64,000 bases of DNA. Source: Clostridia bacterium (GTDB lineage: Bacteria; Bacillota; Clostridia; Oscillospirales; Acutalibacteraceae). Shown here piece by piece: positions 1-8,134 of the stretch (positions within the stretch are counted from its first letter, which is position 1; each line of letters starts with the position of its first letter). Location: positions 26,779 through 90,778 of the forward strand of contig JAGAQV010000027.1 of NCBI GenBank assembly GCA_017622555.1, written 5' to 3'. The translations under genes were made by a program, and so were the position numbers. Under the pieces are notes generated by a model. The model was not told the DNA's origin and did no database searches. It worked only from the letters and a program-made list of their open reading frames with translations.

Positions 1-102
1 AATAAGCAAAGTGTTAACAAGACCAACACTTATAACACGCTTCCAACCGCCTTGTTCAATAAATAGTTCCCAAAACACATCAAATTTTGAAGCAAAATTC
101 AT
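1..102 (-). CDS. amino-acid ABC transporter permease, partial N-terminus
   Basis: The 34 codons visible start at an ATG (complement of 100-102) preceded by an AAGGAA Shine-Dalgarno, and run off the left edge of the window. The residues (MNFASKFDVFWELFIEQGGW, ending VGLVNTLLI) look like the start of a GlnP/HisM-type polar amino-acid permease: a short amphipathic N-terminus leading into the first membrane helix with the usual G-x-x-N-T motif. It lies just downstream of a solute-binding protein gene on the same strand, the normal order binding protein then permease. An ATPase gene would be expected beyond the edge. Family assignment rests on only 34 residues plus context. Confidence 0.75.
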   Translation of the reverse strand, partial: MNFASKFDVFWELFIEQGGWKRVISVGLVNTLLI

Positions 103-190
103 AATATGTTCCTTAAACCTTTCGTAATATAAACCTCAAATAGCCTCTGCGCATTAACGCAGAGGCCTTTGATTAATTTAGTGATTATAA

Positions 191-1033
191 TTATTGACCG
201 TTAAACTTTTCGGTAATTGCTTTTGCAGGACCGTTATCAGCGATAACGTATTTAACCTGACCCTGCTGCATAGCAGTGATAGCCAAAGCAACAAATTTGT
301 AGGTACCAGCTTCAGCCTTAAGACCGTCAAAGCCTAAATCTTCGTCGCCATTTATGTAGAGTTCACCGGTGGTACCCGTCTGGCAACCGATTTTGCTTGT
401 TTTGTCAAGCTTTGCAAGAATTGCGGCAACATCTTCGCCTGTTTTGCATTCATCAAATGTTGTGTCATCTTCCATTGTAATTACAACCTGAGAAGCGTTG
501 TAATAGCTATCAGAGAAGGTTACAACCTCTTGACGCTTAGCAGTAATGGTAAGACCTGCCATAGCAATGTCACTCTTGCCGGACTGAACTGAGTTAACAA
601 CAGCTTCAAAGTCCATATCCTGAATAACAAGTTCAAGATTTAATTCTTTTGCAAGGTAGTAAGCAATTTCAAGGTCAACACCTGAATATTTGCCGTTAGC
701 ATCTACCATTTCGAAAGGTTCGAAGCCTGTGCTTGTAGCAACAACAAGCTGTTCTTTTGTTTCGTCAAGAGCAGCCGATTCAATAGAAAGGGGAGTGCCG
801 TCACCGAAATAGTTGTTGCAAATCTTATCGAATGTGCCGTCTTCTTTAATCTTCTTAAGGAAAGCGTTAACTTTACCAAGGAATTCGGTATCGTTCTGTG
901 CAACAGCGAAGGCATATTCTTCTGAGCTTAATGGAAGGTCAATAACCTTAACCTTTGTGCTTTCAGCTGTGCAGCCTGCAAAACAGCCGATGAGCATAAG
1001 TGCCATAAGGGCAAGTGCAATAAATTTTTTCAT
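191..1033 (-). CDS. amino-acid ABC transporter substrate-binding lipoprotein, apparently circularly permuted
   Basis: The protein has 280 residues. A lipoprotein signal (residues 1-21, Cys17 or Cys21 as lipid anchor) is followed by residues 26-76, which read like the C-terminal end of a family-3 solute-binding protein (VIDLPLSSEEYAFAV then FLKKIKEDGTFDKI and CNNYFG). Only after residue 92 does the usual N-terminal start appear (QLVVATSTGFEPFEM, GVDLEIAYYLAKEL, VQSGKSDIAMAGLTIT, FSDSYYNASQVVI, IGCQTGTTGELY). The protein ends at VIADNGPAKAITEKFNGQ, exactly where a normal member would continue into its C-terminal segment. No part of the fold is missing, so the order looks permuted. Its role is to capture a polar amino acid for the permease encoded next to it. 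The start has a GGAGAA Shine-Dalgarno. Confidence 0.88.
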   Translation of the reverse strand: MKKFIALALMALMLIGCFAGCTAESTKVKVIDLPLSSEEYAFAVAQNDTEFLGKVNAFLKKIKEDGTFDKICNNYFGDGTPLSIESAALDETKEQLVVATSTGFEPFEMVDANGKYSGVDLEIAYYLAKELNLELVIQDMDFEAVVNSVQSGKSDIAMAGLTITAKRQEVVTFSDSYYNASQVVITMEDDTTFDECKTGEDVAAILAKLDKTSKIGCQTGTTGELYINGDEDLGFDGLKAEAGTYKFVALAITAMQQGQVKYVIADNGPAKAITEKFNGQ

Positions 1034-1052
1034 TTTTAAGTTCTCCTTTATA

Positions 1053-1066
1053 GTTGCATACGCAAC
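1053..1066. promoter_or_regulatory. small inverted repeat in the leader of the binding-protein gene
   Basis: GTTGC-ATAC-GCAAC lies between the predicted promoter and the start codon of the solute-binding protein gene. It could be an operator half-site pair or a small 5' hairpin. Function is not known. Confidence 0.35.
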
Positions 1067-1088
1067 TTTTATTTTAAAGTACTTTGAA

Positions 1089-1117
1089 AGTATAACACTC
1101 TAATGTACTAAAGTCAA
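1089..1117 (-). promoter_or_regulatory. sigma-A-type promoter of the amino-acid ABC operon
   Basis: Reading the minus strand, TTGACT (complement of 1112-1117) and TATACT (complement of 1089-1094) are separated by exactly 17 bases. It lies about 55 bases upstream of the binding-protein start codon. Confidence 0.75.
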
Positions 1118-1209
1118 CACCTTTTTGCATAAATATTTTATAATTCCGAAAAAATTTGCAAATATATAGGTAATTATGCAAAATAGAACGCATAATGTGC
1201 ATATTTTAA

Positions 1210-1584
1210 TCAAAAAACAGAGTGCGTTGTTAGTTTTGTGTCCTCCATTATTTGATGCAAAAGAATTTTTACTGTGTCACAAGCCTCAAAAAACATATAA
1301 TTATCCTTATATTTTGAATGAAGCTCTAAATTTGAAATTGAAAGCTCTACCTTATCTATTAATTCGTGATTAACGAAAAATGATAAAATTTTTTCTTTTT
1401 CATCCCAATAATTTCTAAGCCAAGCGCTGTCAGCCCTCGCTGTGCCGTGTTCTTCATATTCTTTTAAACAACTTTCAACTCCGTCATAAGCTGTTTTACA
1501 AACGTCGTTAATATAAAAATAACTTCCAAAAAATGCTGTAAGTATTAAAACTAAGATTATTACAGCCGGAATTATTCGTTTCAT
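1210..1584 (-). CDS. DUF4363 family protein
   Basis: This is a 124-residue protein with one N-terminal membrane helix (residues 4-25) and a mostly helical, charged remainder that probably lies outside the membrane. Size and pattern fit the DUF4363 family, whose genes usually follow a DUF421 gene in clostridia. Here the DUF421 gene ends 3 bases upstream, so the two are almost certainly co-translated. The function of DUF4363 proteins is not known; partnership with the DUF421 membrane protein is inferred from linkage. Confidence 0.7.
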   Translation of the reverse strand: MKRIIPAVIILVLILTAFFGSYFYINDVCKTAYDGVESCLKEYEEHGTARADSAWLRNYWDEKEKILSFFVNHELIDKVELSISNLELHSKYKDNYMFFEACDTVKILLHQIMEDTKLTTHSVF

Positions 1585-1587
1585 AAA

Positions 1588-2259
1588 TTACCTCATTTTA
1601 ATAAGTGTCATATTTTTCTTTCTGTCAAGTGTTAATAGAAATACCTGATTAAGCCTTGTATTGTTGTTTTTTAATATTTTATCAACCTCGGTGGCGGTAA
1701 GCTCAAGTGCCTGTAGACTGTCGTGAATAATTTTACCGTCAGTTATAACGGGAAGCTGTAAGAGAGCGGCTTCGGGCTTCTTTTTATCGAGGTCTTTAAA
1801 GGTTGCGGGTTGGTGTTCGCTTTTAAGCAGTACGCTTAAATCACCGTTAACCTCTAATACAGCAAATGCAACGGTTGAAATATCAAAAACATTTTGTATT
1901 CTTAACAGTTCAATTAAATCAAGCACTGTCATTCTAACCTTTTTCATTGCGTGCTGGTCAATAACACCGTTTTTAATAATAACAACCGATTGTCCATTCA
2001 TAAGTCGGCGCACAAATGCGCTTTTAAGTGTTAAAACTGAGATAGCAATTTCAAGTATTACAAGTACAAATACTGCAATAATACCGTTTATTATTGGTTG
2101 CGACGTATCTTGCAGTGGTATTGCGGCAATTTCGGAAAGCAAAATTGTAACTACAAGCTCGTTGGGTTGCATTTCGCTTATTTGTTTTTTGCCCATTATT
2201 CTAATTGCAATTGTTACAAATATAAATAATATAGCTGTTCTCAAAATTACTGTTATCAT
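1588..2259 (-). CDS. DUF421 (YetF-like) membrane protein
   Basis: A 223-residue protein with three N-terminal membrane helices (about residues 5-20, 35-50, 58-78) and a soluble C-terminal YetF-type domain. Typical family motifs are RIMGKKQISEMQPNELVVTI near the first loop and the segment DLIELLRIQNVFDISTVAFA. B. subtilis homologues such as YetF and YrbG are membrane proteins linked to spores and stress, but no reaction is established. It forms a two-gene unit with the DUF4363 gene. A terminator separates it from the nif3-like gene upstream. Confidence 0.85.
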   Translation of the reverse strand: MITVILRTAILFIFVTIAIRIMGKKQISEMQPNELVVTILLSEIAAIPLQDTSQPIINGIIAVFVLVILEIAISVLTLKSAFVRRLMNGQSVVIIKNGVIDQHAMKKVRMTVLDLIELLRIQNVFDISTVAFAVLEVNGDLSVLLKSEHQPATFKDLDKKKPEAALLQLPVITDGKIIHDSLQALELTATEVDKILKNNNTRLNQVFLLTLDRKKNMTLIKMR

Positions 2260-2293
2260 TAAATCACCGTTGTTATTATGCCCATAAAAAAAT

Positions 2294-2318
2294 AAAAACC
2301 GCTTATTCGGCGGTTTTT
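2294..2318 (-). terminator. Rho-independent terminator after the nif3-like gene
   Basis: AAAAACCGC and GCGGTTTTT form a 9-bp stem around a 7-base loop. The last codons of the nif3-like gene lie inside the stem, and a T-rich run follows on the minus strand. Confidence 0.75.
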
Positions 2319-3049
2319 ATTTGTGAATCGCAGTTTGCGATAAAATCAATATTAATAAATTCGTTTTTAAGCATTTCACAAAGCGGTTTAATTACCACAA
2401 CCTCGGTATTAAAGTGACCGCATTCATAAAGTGCTACACCGCTGTGTGCGGCATCTAAAAAGTTGTTGTGGCGAACATCAGCCGTTACCAACGCATCACA
2501 ACCGTTCGACTTTACAAGCGTATGGTACTGTGCGCCTGAGCCACTGCAAACAAGCACGTTTTTAATTGTGCTGTCGCCTACGTATTTAACAGGGTAGTTT
2601 AAAACGTTTTTTAAATGCTTTGCGAAATCATCAGCCGAAAGGGGAGTAATTTCACCTTTTTTAAGCAAATATTTATCGGGTGCTTCAACAACTTTAATAT
2701 TTTTAAGACCAATTATATTACAAAGCGCATCGTTTACACCGTTTTCACCTTGGTCTAAATTGGTGTGCATTGAAATTACCGAAAGCCCGTTTTTAATAAT
2801 TTCAAAAACAAGGGTATCATCAAGCACCGATTTTAAACCGTTAAAAATAATTGGGTGGTGGGTGATAATCAGCTCACAGCCGTTTTTAACAGCTTCTTTA
2901 ATAACAGGCAGGGTGCAGTCAAGCGCAACCATAGCCTTAGTTACAGTTTTATTGCGGTCACCAACCAATGTACCAACGTTATCAAAACCACATGCAGTAT
3001 CAACAGGGAATTTTTTGTTTAAAAAGTCAAAAATATTTTGTACTGTCAT
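2303..3049 (-). CDS. Nif3-like dinuclear metal center hexameric protein
   Basis: The 248-residue protein carries the hallmarks of the Nif3/YqfO (DUF34) family: an N-terminal DxxGTLVGD segment, LIITHHPIIFNGL near residues 60-73 (metal-binding histidines), ISMHTNLDQGENGVNDAL near residue 95, and a C-terminal GHFNTEVV segment with further metal ligands. Family members form hexameric toroids with a two-metal site and are often annotated GTP cyclohydrolase 1 type 2, though the physiological role is unsettled. It is the last gene of a minus-strand series after glnS (3-base gap). In many Firmicutes the family is linked to the tRNA methyltransferase gene trmK, which is absent here. Confidence 0.9.
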   Translation of the reverse strand: MTVQNIFDFLNKKFPVDTACGFDNVGTLVGDRNKTVTKAMVALDCTLPVIKEAVKNGCELIITHHPIIFNGLKSVLDDTLVFEIIKNGLSVISMHTNLDQGENGVNDALCNIIGLKNIKVVEAPDKYLLKKGEITPLSADDFAKHLKNVLNYPVKYVGDSTIKNVLVCSGSGAQYHTLVKSNGCDALVTADVRHNNFLDAAHSGVALYECGHFNTEVVVIKPLCEMLKNEFINIDFIANCDSQIKTAE

Positions 3050-3052
3050 AAT

Positions 3053-4738
3053 TTATGCCTTCTTAACAAAAGAATCCTTAAGGGCAACTGTACGGTTGAA
3101 AACGAGAGTATCAGCAGTAGAATCCTTATCAACACAGAAGTAACCTTGACGCATAAACTGGAAGGTGTCACCAACCTTAACGTTAGCATAAGCTTTATCA
3201 ATTTTACAGCCGTTAAGAACGGTTAACGATTCGGGGTTAAGGTTATCAGCAAAGGATGAAACGCCTTCTTCGTCACTTGGGTTAGGAACATTGAAAAGGC
3301 GCTCGTAAAGGCGAACCTCACAGTCAACAGCTGAATGACCGCTAACCCAATGTAAAGTGCCCTTAACCTTTCTACCGTCGGGTGTTTCACCGCCGAAGGA
3401 CTCGGGGTCATAGGTGCAGTGAACAACAGTAATGTTGCCTTTTTCGTCGGTTTCGTGGGAAGCATATTTAATGTAATAAGCACTCTTCAAACGAACCTCT
3501 TTTGCGGGACAAAGGCGGAAATATTTACCTGGTGGATCTAACATAAAATCGTCAGCTTCAATGTATATTTCCTTGGAAAATTCTACAGTTGTCTTACCAA
3601 GCTCGGGCTTGTTGGGGTTGATATCAACCTCAATATTTTCAATTTTATCATCAGGGTAGTTATCAATAACTATCTTAAGCGGACGAAGCACTGTCATTGC
3701 ACGGTCAGCGTTTTCGTTAAGATAATCACGAACGCAAGATTCAAGTAAAGCATAGTCAATAACGCTGTAAGCCTTTGAAACACCAATTTTATCAACAAAA
3801 GCACGTACAGCTTCAGCGGGATATCCACGGCGACGCATACCGCAAATGGTTGCCATTCTAGGATCGTCCCAACCGCTGACAAGACCGTCGTTAACAAGCT
3901 TTAAGCACTTACGCTTACTTGTTAAGGTGTAGTTAACGTTCATACGTGCAAATTCAATTTGGCGTGGAGGAGTCGGAATTTCCAAAACTTGTAAAAACCA
4001 ATTGTAAAGCGGTCTGTGGTTTTCAAATTCAAGTGAGCAAAGTGAGTGGGTTACGCCTTCCTTAGCATCACTTAAGGGGTGTGCAAAGTCATACATCGGG
4101 TAAACACACCACTTATCACCTGTACGGTGGTGAGTAGCCTTCATAATACGGTAAATAATAGGGTCACGCATATTAAGGTTAGATGATGCCATATCAATTT
4201 TAGCACGAAGCACCATTGTGCCGTTTTCAAATTCACCTGCGGTCATTCTTGCGAACAAATCTTTGGTTTCTTCAATCGGGCGGTCACGGTAGGGAGAATT
4301 AACACCTGCTTCGGTGAGTGTGCCACGCATTTCTTTAATTTGTTCGGGTGTAGATTCATCAATATATGCAAGGCCTTTATCAATAAGCTTTAAAGCGCAT
4401 TCATAAATATAATCAAAATAGTCACTAGCGTAATAAACATTATCCCAATTAAAGCCAAGCCACTGAATATCTTCCTTAATAGCATCAACGTATTCAACGT
4501 CTTCTTTAGTGGGGTTGGTGTCATCAAGACGCAAGTTACACTTACCGCCGTATTTTTCTGCGGTTGCAAAGTCAATGCAAATTGCCTTTGCGTGACCAAT
4601 GTGAAGATAACCGTTAGGCTCGGGCGGGAAACGGGTTTGTACCTTTTCGTAAACGCCCTCGGCTAAATCCTCATCAATAAAATCGTGTATAAAGTTGGAA
4701 GGCTTAACTTCCGCTGTATTTAAAATGTTTTCTTCCAT
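3053..4738 (-). CDS. glnS: glutamine--tRNA ligase (GlnRS)
   Basis: This 561-residue protein charges tRNA-Gln directly with glutamine in the cytoplasm. The class I signature is clear: FPPEPNGYLHIGHAKAI (HIGH motif) near residue 38, LRLDDTNPTKEDVEYVDAI after it, and LTSKRKCLKLVNDG as the KMSKS equivalent near residue 270. A GlnRS-specific anticodon-binding beta-barrel half follows, including the PPGKYFRLCPAKEVRLK and YDPESFGG-type segments. Length matches bacterial GlnRS. It lies 3 bases downstream of gltX. Many Firmicutes lack GlnRS and make Gln-tRNA by transamidation, so the adjacent GluRS and GlnRS pair is informative about the lineage. Confidence 0.96.
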   Translation of the reverse strand: MEENILNTAEVKPSNFIHDFIDEDLAEGVYEKVQTRFPPEPNGYLHIGHAKAICIDFATAEKYGGKCNLRLDDTNPTKEDVEYVDAIKEDIQWLGFNWDNVYYASDYFDYIYECALKLIDKGLAYIDESTPEQIKEMRGTLTEAGVNSPYRDRPIEETKDLFARMTAGEFENGTMVLRAKIDMASSNLNMRDPIIYRIMKATHHRTGDKWCVYPMYDFAHPLSDAKEGVTHSLCSLEFENHRPLYNWFLQVLEIPTPPRQIEFARMNVNYTLTSKRKCLKLVNDGLVSGWDDPRMATICGMRRRGYPAEAVRAFVDKIGVSKAYSVIDYALLESCVRDYLNENADRAMTVLRPLKIVIDNYPDDKIENIEVDINPNKPELGKTTVEFSKEIYIEADDFMLDPPGKYFRLCPAKEVRLKSAYYIKYASHETDEKGNITVVHCTYDPESFGGETPDGRKVKGTLHWVSGHSAVDCEVRLYERLFNVPNPSDEEGVSSFADNLNPESLTVLNGCKIDKAYANVKVGDTFQFMRQGYFCVDKDSTADTLVFNRTVALKDSFVKKA

Positions 4739-4741
4739 AAC

Positions 4742-6391
4742 TTAACCTCTTAAAGTGTTGTCAATTCGTTTAATAACCTCGTCCTTGCCAAGTACTTGCA
4801 TTATACTGCAAAGGTCAGGTGTGTTGCGGCGACCTGTAATTGCAAGGCGTAATACGGTAGATAAATCACCGGCGCTACCTTTATAAGTATCGGGATTGGC
4901 TTTATATTCCTTAGTTTCAGCCGCAAAATTTAGTGTGGGCGCAACTAATTTAATCTTATTAAACCATTCCTGCTTGTCGTCATTTGCATCATATACAGCT
5001 TTATAAGCTTCTAAAAATGCAAAGGCATCAGCCTTTTGGATATTTTCGGGTAATTCAAAGCAGGGAACATATAACTCGTTAAACATATACGAGAAATATT
5101 CCTTAACCTCGTTCCATTTTGAAATATCCTTACGGGGTTTTGGAACGTCACGGTCAATTGCGAAAACTGACTTTGTATATTCGGGGTTTTTAACCAAAAT
5201 TTCATAAAATTCAGGGTCAAATTCCTTTGCCCACTCAGTTACATAATCATAAACCTGTTGGCTTGATAAAAGACAAATGCGGTTTTTAGAAACGTCAAGC
5301 AATTTAACCTCGTCAAATAATGCGCCCGAAACGCTCATCTTCTTTAAGTTAAACTTAAAGTCCTTATAAGAAGCGGTCGGGTTACAACGGCGCCAGTCTT
5401 CATAATCAGAAGCGGCAATTGTCATTAAATATTCAATAACGTTTTCACTCGGGAAGCCTTGCTCAGCAAAGAAGTGAACGGCAGCCTCGGGGTCCTTACG
5501 CTTTGAAATTTTACGCTTTGCGCCGTTGTCAAGCTTCATAATGGGTGAAATGTGCGCAAATTTTGGCACCTTAAAGCCTAAAAGCTTGAAAAGCTGAATG
5601 TGTTTTGGAACAGATGAAATCCATTCATCGCCACGCATAACGTGTGTGGTGTGCATTAAATGGTCATCAATAGCGTGCGCAAAGTGATAGGTTGGAATAC
5701 CGTCTGATTTTAAAAGAACAAAATCCTCATCATTTTCGGGCATTTCAATTTTACCCTTAATACCATCCTCAAAAACGACCTTGTTTTCTTCATTACCGGG
5801 GGATTTAAGGCGAATAACAAAGGGTTTGCCTTCATCAATTAAAGCCTTAGCCTCTTCAAAAGTAATGTTGCGGTGCTTTGCCCATTCACCGTGGTAGCCT
5901 GTTCTGATTTTTTGTGCTTCTTGCTTTTCACGAACAGCCTCTAATTCCTCAGTGGTGCAAAAACAGGGGTAAGCATAACCTTTTTTAATTAAATCTTTAA
6001 CATATGTCTGGTAAATTTCAGCACGGCGGCTTTGTTGGTAGGGGCCATAATCACCCTTTTCTTGACGGCCGCTGTAAAAGCCTTCGTCAACTGTAATGCC
6101 AAAACGTGCAAAGCCGTCAATAATATTTTCAATACCACCTTCAATTTCACGTTTTTTGTCAGTGTCTTCAATACGGGTGAAAAAAACACCGCCCGAAGAG
6201 GTTGCGGTAATACGGTTAACTAAACCTGCAAAAAGTGTGCCTAAATGCAAATAACCTGTGGGGCTTGGGGCAACGCGAACAACCCTTGCGCCTTCTGGTA
6301 AATTGCGGGCAGGGTAAAGATTTTCGTAATATTCGGGTGTTTTGTCGATATTCGGTAAAAGAAGCTCGGCAAGTGCGTTGTAATCAGTCAT
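4742..6391 (-). CDS. gltX: glutamate--tRNA ligase (GluRS)
   Basis: The 549-residue protein charges tRNA-Glu. It has RVAPSPTGYLHLGTLFAGLV (HIGH variant) near residue 38, FTRIEDTDKKRE after it, HVMRGDEWISSVPKH in the catalytic core, and KLDNGAKRKISKRKDPE as the KMSKS loop. The C-terminal half is the helical anticodon-binding region, ending with GRRNTPDLCSIMQVLGKDEV. It is followed by glnS after 3 bases and preceded by nrdR with a terminator between, so gltX probably has its own or read-through transcription. No T-box leader is visible in the 60-base gap. Confidence 0.95.
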   Translation of the reverse strand: MTDYNALAELLLPNIDKTPEYYENLYPARNLPEGARVVRVAPSPTGYLHLGTLFAGLVNRITATSSGGVFFTRIEDTDKKREIEGGIENIIDGFARFGITVDEGFYSGRQEKGDYGPYQQSRRAEIYQTYVKDLIKKGYAYPCFCTTEELEAVREKQEAQKIRTGYHGEWAKHRNITFEEAKALIDEGKPFVIRLKSPGNEENKVVFEDGIKGKIEMPENDEDFVLLKSDGIPTYHFAHAIDDHLMHTTHVMRGDEWISSVPKHIQLFKLLGFKVPKFAHISPIMKLDNGAKRKISKRKDPEAAVHFFAEQGFPSENVIEYLMTIAASDYEDWRRCNPTASYKDFKFNLKKMSVSGALFDEVKLLDVSKNRICLLSSQQVYDYVTEWAKEFDPEFYEILVKNPEYTKSVFAIDRDVPKPRKDISKWNEVKEYFSYMFNELYVPCFELPENIQKADAFAFLEAYKAVYDANDDKQEWFNKIKLVAPTLNFAAETKEYKANPDTYKGSAGDLSTVLRLAITGRRNTPDLCSIMQVLGKDEVIKRIDNTLRG

Positions 6392-6412
6392 AAATTTCTC
6401 CTAAAGTCAAAA

Positions 6413-6443
6413 ACAAAGGGTATTGTAAAAAAATACCCTTTGT
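6413..6443 (-). terminator. Rho-independent terminator after nrdR
   Basis: An 11-bp perfect stem (ACAAAGGGTAT with ATACCCTTTGT) lies between the end of nrdR and the start of gltX, with a T run following on the minus strand. Confidence 0.75.
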
Positions 6444-6451
6444 GAATTATT

Positions 6452-6907
6452 TTAATTTTTTTCTAAAAGCTTGTTAAGCTCGTTCATAAAGGTATTAATG
6501 TCCTTAAACTGACGATAAACCGAAGCAAAGCGAACGTAAGCAACTTCGTCGATATTCTTAAGCTTGTCCATAACAAGCTCACCAATTTTTTCACTGCTAA
6601 CCTCACGGTCAAGCGAATTTTGGATAATTGTTTCAATTTCATCAATCATATTGTCAAGCTGGTCAATTGATACGGGGCGTTTTTCACAAGCACGTAAAAG
6701 ACCCGTCATAAGCTTGTCACGGTTAAATGATTCACGAGATTTGTCTTTCTTGATAACAATAATTGGAAGGCTTTCTATTATTTCGTAGGTTGTAAAACGC
6801 TTAGCGCACTGAAGACATTCACGTCTTCTGCGAATGCGTTGGCCTTCGTCGGTGGGACGAGAGTCAATTACCTTGCTTTCTTCATAACTGCAAAACGGAC
6901 ATTTCAT
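6452..6907 (-). CDS. nrdR: transcriptional repressor NrdR
   Basis: A 151-residue zinc-ribbon plus ATP-cone repressor that controls ribonucleotide reductase genes in response to ATP/dATP. The N-terminal ribbon has [19 protein letters not shown] and, 20 residues on, [16 protein letters not shown], giving the two CxxC pairs. The ATP-cone follows ([20 protein letters not shown], then [13 protein letters not shown] near the end). The length equals the family norm. The start is supported by an AAGGGG-type Shine-Dalgarno. A sequence matching the NrdR operator lies in its own promoter (6956-6971), so autoregulation is likely. Confidence 0.97.
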   Translation of the reverse strand: MKCPFCSYEESKVIDSRPTDEGQRIRRRRECLQCAKRFTTYEIIESLPIIVIKKDKSRESFNRDKLMTGLLRACEKRPVSIDQLDNMIDEIETIIQNSLDREVSSEKIGELVMDKLKNIDEVAYVRFASVYRQFKDINTFMNELNKLLEKN

Positions 6908-6948
6908 AAGTTATTACCCCTTATTTTTAAAAATTATCCATAATTTAC

Positions 6949-6981
6949 TTGTATTATACAATATATAGTGGTAAAATACAA
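6949..6981. promoter_or_regulatory. overlapping divergent promoters of nrdR and the cyclophilin gene
   Basis: Minus strand: TTGTAT (complement of 6976-6981), 17 bases, TATAAT (complement of 6953-6958). Plus strand: TTGTAT (6949-6954), 17 bases, TAAAAT (6972-6977). The two promoters occupy the same DNA face to face, so occupancy of one should exclude the other. Confidence 0.6.
6956..6971 (-). promoter_or_regulatory. candidate NrdR box
   Basis: On the minus strand CCACTATATATTGTAT agrees at 14 of 16 positions with the published NrdR operator consensus aCaCwAtATaTwGtgt. It overlaps the nrdR -10 element and spacer. NrdR operators usually come in pairs; only one is evident here. Confidence 0.6.
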
Positions 6982-7010
6982 GTATAAATTTCAAAATAGG
7001 AGGGCTTTTT

Positions 7011-7607
7011 ATGCCTTATTATCAGTTAGAAAAACCCGTTTCAGGTGATACCGTTGCAATTATGCACACCACAATGGGTGATATTAAAATTAAACTGTTT
7101 AAAGAAGAAACACCAAAAACCTTTGAAAACTTTACAACACACGCTAAAAACGGCTATTATAACGGCCTGATTTTTCACCGTGTAATTAAGGATTTTATGA
7201 TTCAGGGCGGCGACCCTATGGGCAGCGGCATTGGCGGTGAATCAATTTGGGGAAGAAAGTTTGAGGATGAATTTACCCCTAATTTACACAACATTCGCGG
7301 TGCGCTTTCAATGGCAAATGCTGGTCCTAACACAAACGGTAGTCAATTCTTTATTGTTCAGGCTGATACTTGCCCTCAAAATATGCTCGAACAAATGGAA
7401 GATTTGCAGGATGCTTTCCCACCCGAATGTGCAAGGGCTTACGCTGAAATGGGTGGCACACCTTGGCTTGATTTCCGTCACACTGTTTTCGGTCAGGTTT
7501 ATGAAGGTATAGACGTTGTTGACAAAATTGCTAATTGCAAGGTTGGTATGAACGACAAGCCCATGTTTGACGTTACAATTGAAAGCATTGAAATTATTGA
7601 AATTTAA
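7011..7607 (+). CDS. cyclophilin-type peptidyl-prolyl cis-trans isomerase
   Basis: A 198-residue cytoplasmic prolyl isomerase (no signal peptide). The cyclophilin core is complete: [22 protein letters not shown], then [15 protein letters not shown] with the catalytic Arg, [19 protein letters not shown], and the late [19 protein letters not shown]. An insertion of about 35 residues ([20 protein letters not shown]) sits before the [10 protein letters not shown] segment, as in many clostridial members. A strong AGGAGGG Shine-Dalgarno supports the start. luxS follows after 9 bases, suggesting one transcript. Confidence 0.95.
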   Translation: MPYYQLEKPVSGDTVAIMHTTMGDIKIKLFKEETPKTFENFTTHAKNGYYNGLIFHRVIKDFMIQGGDPMGSGIGGESIWGRKFEDEFTPNLHNIRGALSMANAGPNTNGSQFFIVQADTCPQNMLEQMEDLQDAFPPECARAYAEMGGTPWLDFRHTVFGQVYEGIDVVDKIANCKVGMNDKPMFDVTIESIEIIEI

Positions 7608-7616
7608 AGGTGTAAA

Positions 7617-8081
7617 ATGGAAAAAATTACAAGTTTTACAATTGACCATTTAAAGCTTTTGCCTGGGCTTTACGTTTCCCGTAAGGACATTAAAAACGGG
7701 GTAGTGGTAACAACCTTTGATATGCGCATTACCGCCCCAAACCGCGAGCCTGTAATCGACGTGCCTGCGCTTCATACAATTGAACATCTGGCCGCAACAT
7801 ATCTTCGTAACAGTAGCTTCAAGGATGACGTTGTTTATTTTGGCCCAATGGGCTGTAGAACGGGCTGTTACCTTGTTATGTTTGGCGATTTAACTTCAAA
7901 TGATGTTTATGATAAGATTATTGCTTTGTGTGATTTTATAATTGATTTTGAGGGTGAAATACCTGGCGCAAAGCCTGAAGAATGTGGAAATTTTTCTGAA
8001 CAAAACTTAAATATGGCAAAGTTTTATATCAAAAAATACAAGACTGAGCTTATAGAAAATAAGCGACTAATTTATCCTTAA
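7617..8081 (+). CDS. luxS: S-ribosylhomocysteine lyase LuxS
   Basis: The 154-residue enzyme cleaves S-ribosylhomocysteine to homocysteine and the autoinducer-2 precursor DPD, in the activated-methyl cycle. The metal-binding HTIEHLAATYLRN (HxxEH, near residues 53-57) and GPMGCRTGCY with the catalytic Cys near residue 82 are intact, as is the third metal ligand Cys in KPEECGNFSEQNL. The length equals the family norm. AAAGGTG precedes the ATG. Its stop codon is followed within 6 bases by a terminator-like hairpin that also carries the Shine-Dalgarno of spoVAC. Confidence 0.97.
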   Translation: MEKITSFTIDHLKLLPGLYVSRKDIKNGVVVTTFDMRITAPNREPVIDVPALHTIEHLAATYLRNSSFKDDVVYFGPMGCRTGCYLVMFGDLTSNDVYDKIIALCDFIIDFEGEIPGAKPEECGNFSEQNLNMAKFYIKKYKTELIENKRLIYP

Positions 8082-8086
8082 TGAAT

Positions 8087-8128
8087 AAACACCTCTTTAA
8101 TGCAAAAAATAGCACTAAAGAGGTGTTT
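8087..8128 (+). terminator. terminator-like hairpin between luxS and spoVAC
   Basis: AAACACCTCTTTA (8087-8099) and TAAAGAGGTGTTT (8116-8128) form a 13-bp perfect stem followed by a T/A-rich stretch. The 3' arm contains GAGGTG (8120-8125), the apparent Shine-Dalgarno of spoVAC. Confidence 0.65.
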
Positions 8129-8134
8129 ATTATT

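Noticed and set aside
6392-6451. T-box leader before gltX
   Set aside because: Only 60 bases are available, filled by the nrdR terminator; no T-box motif is visible.
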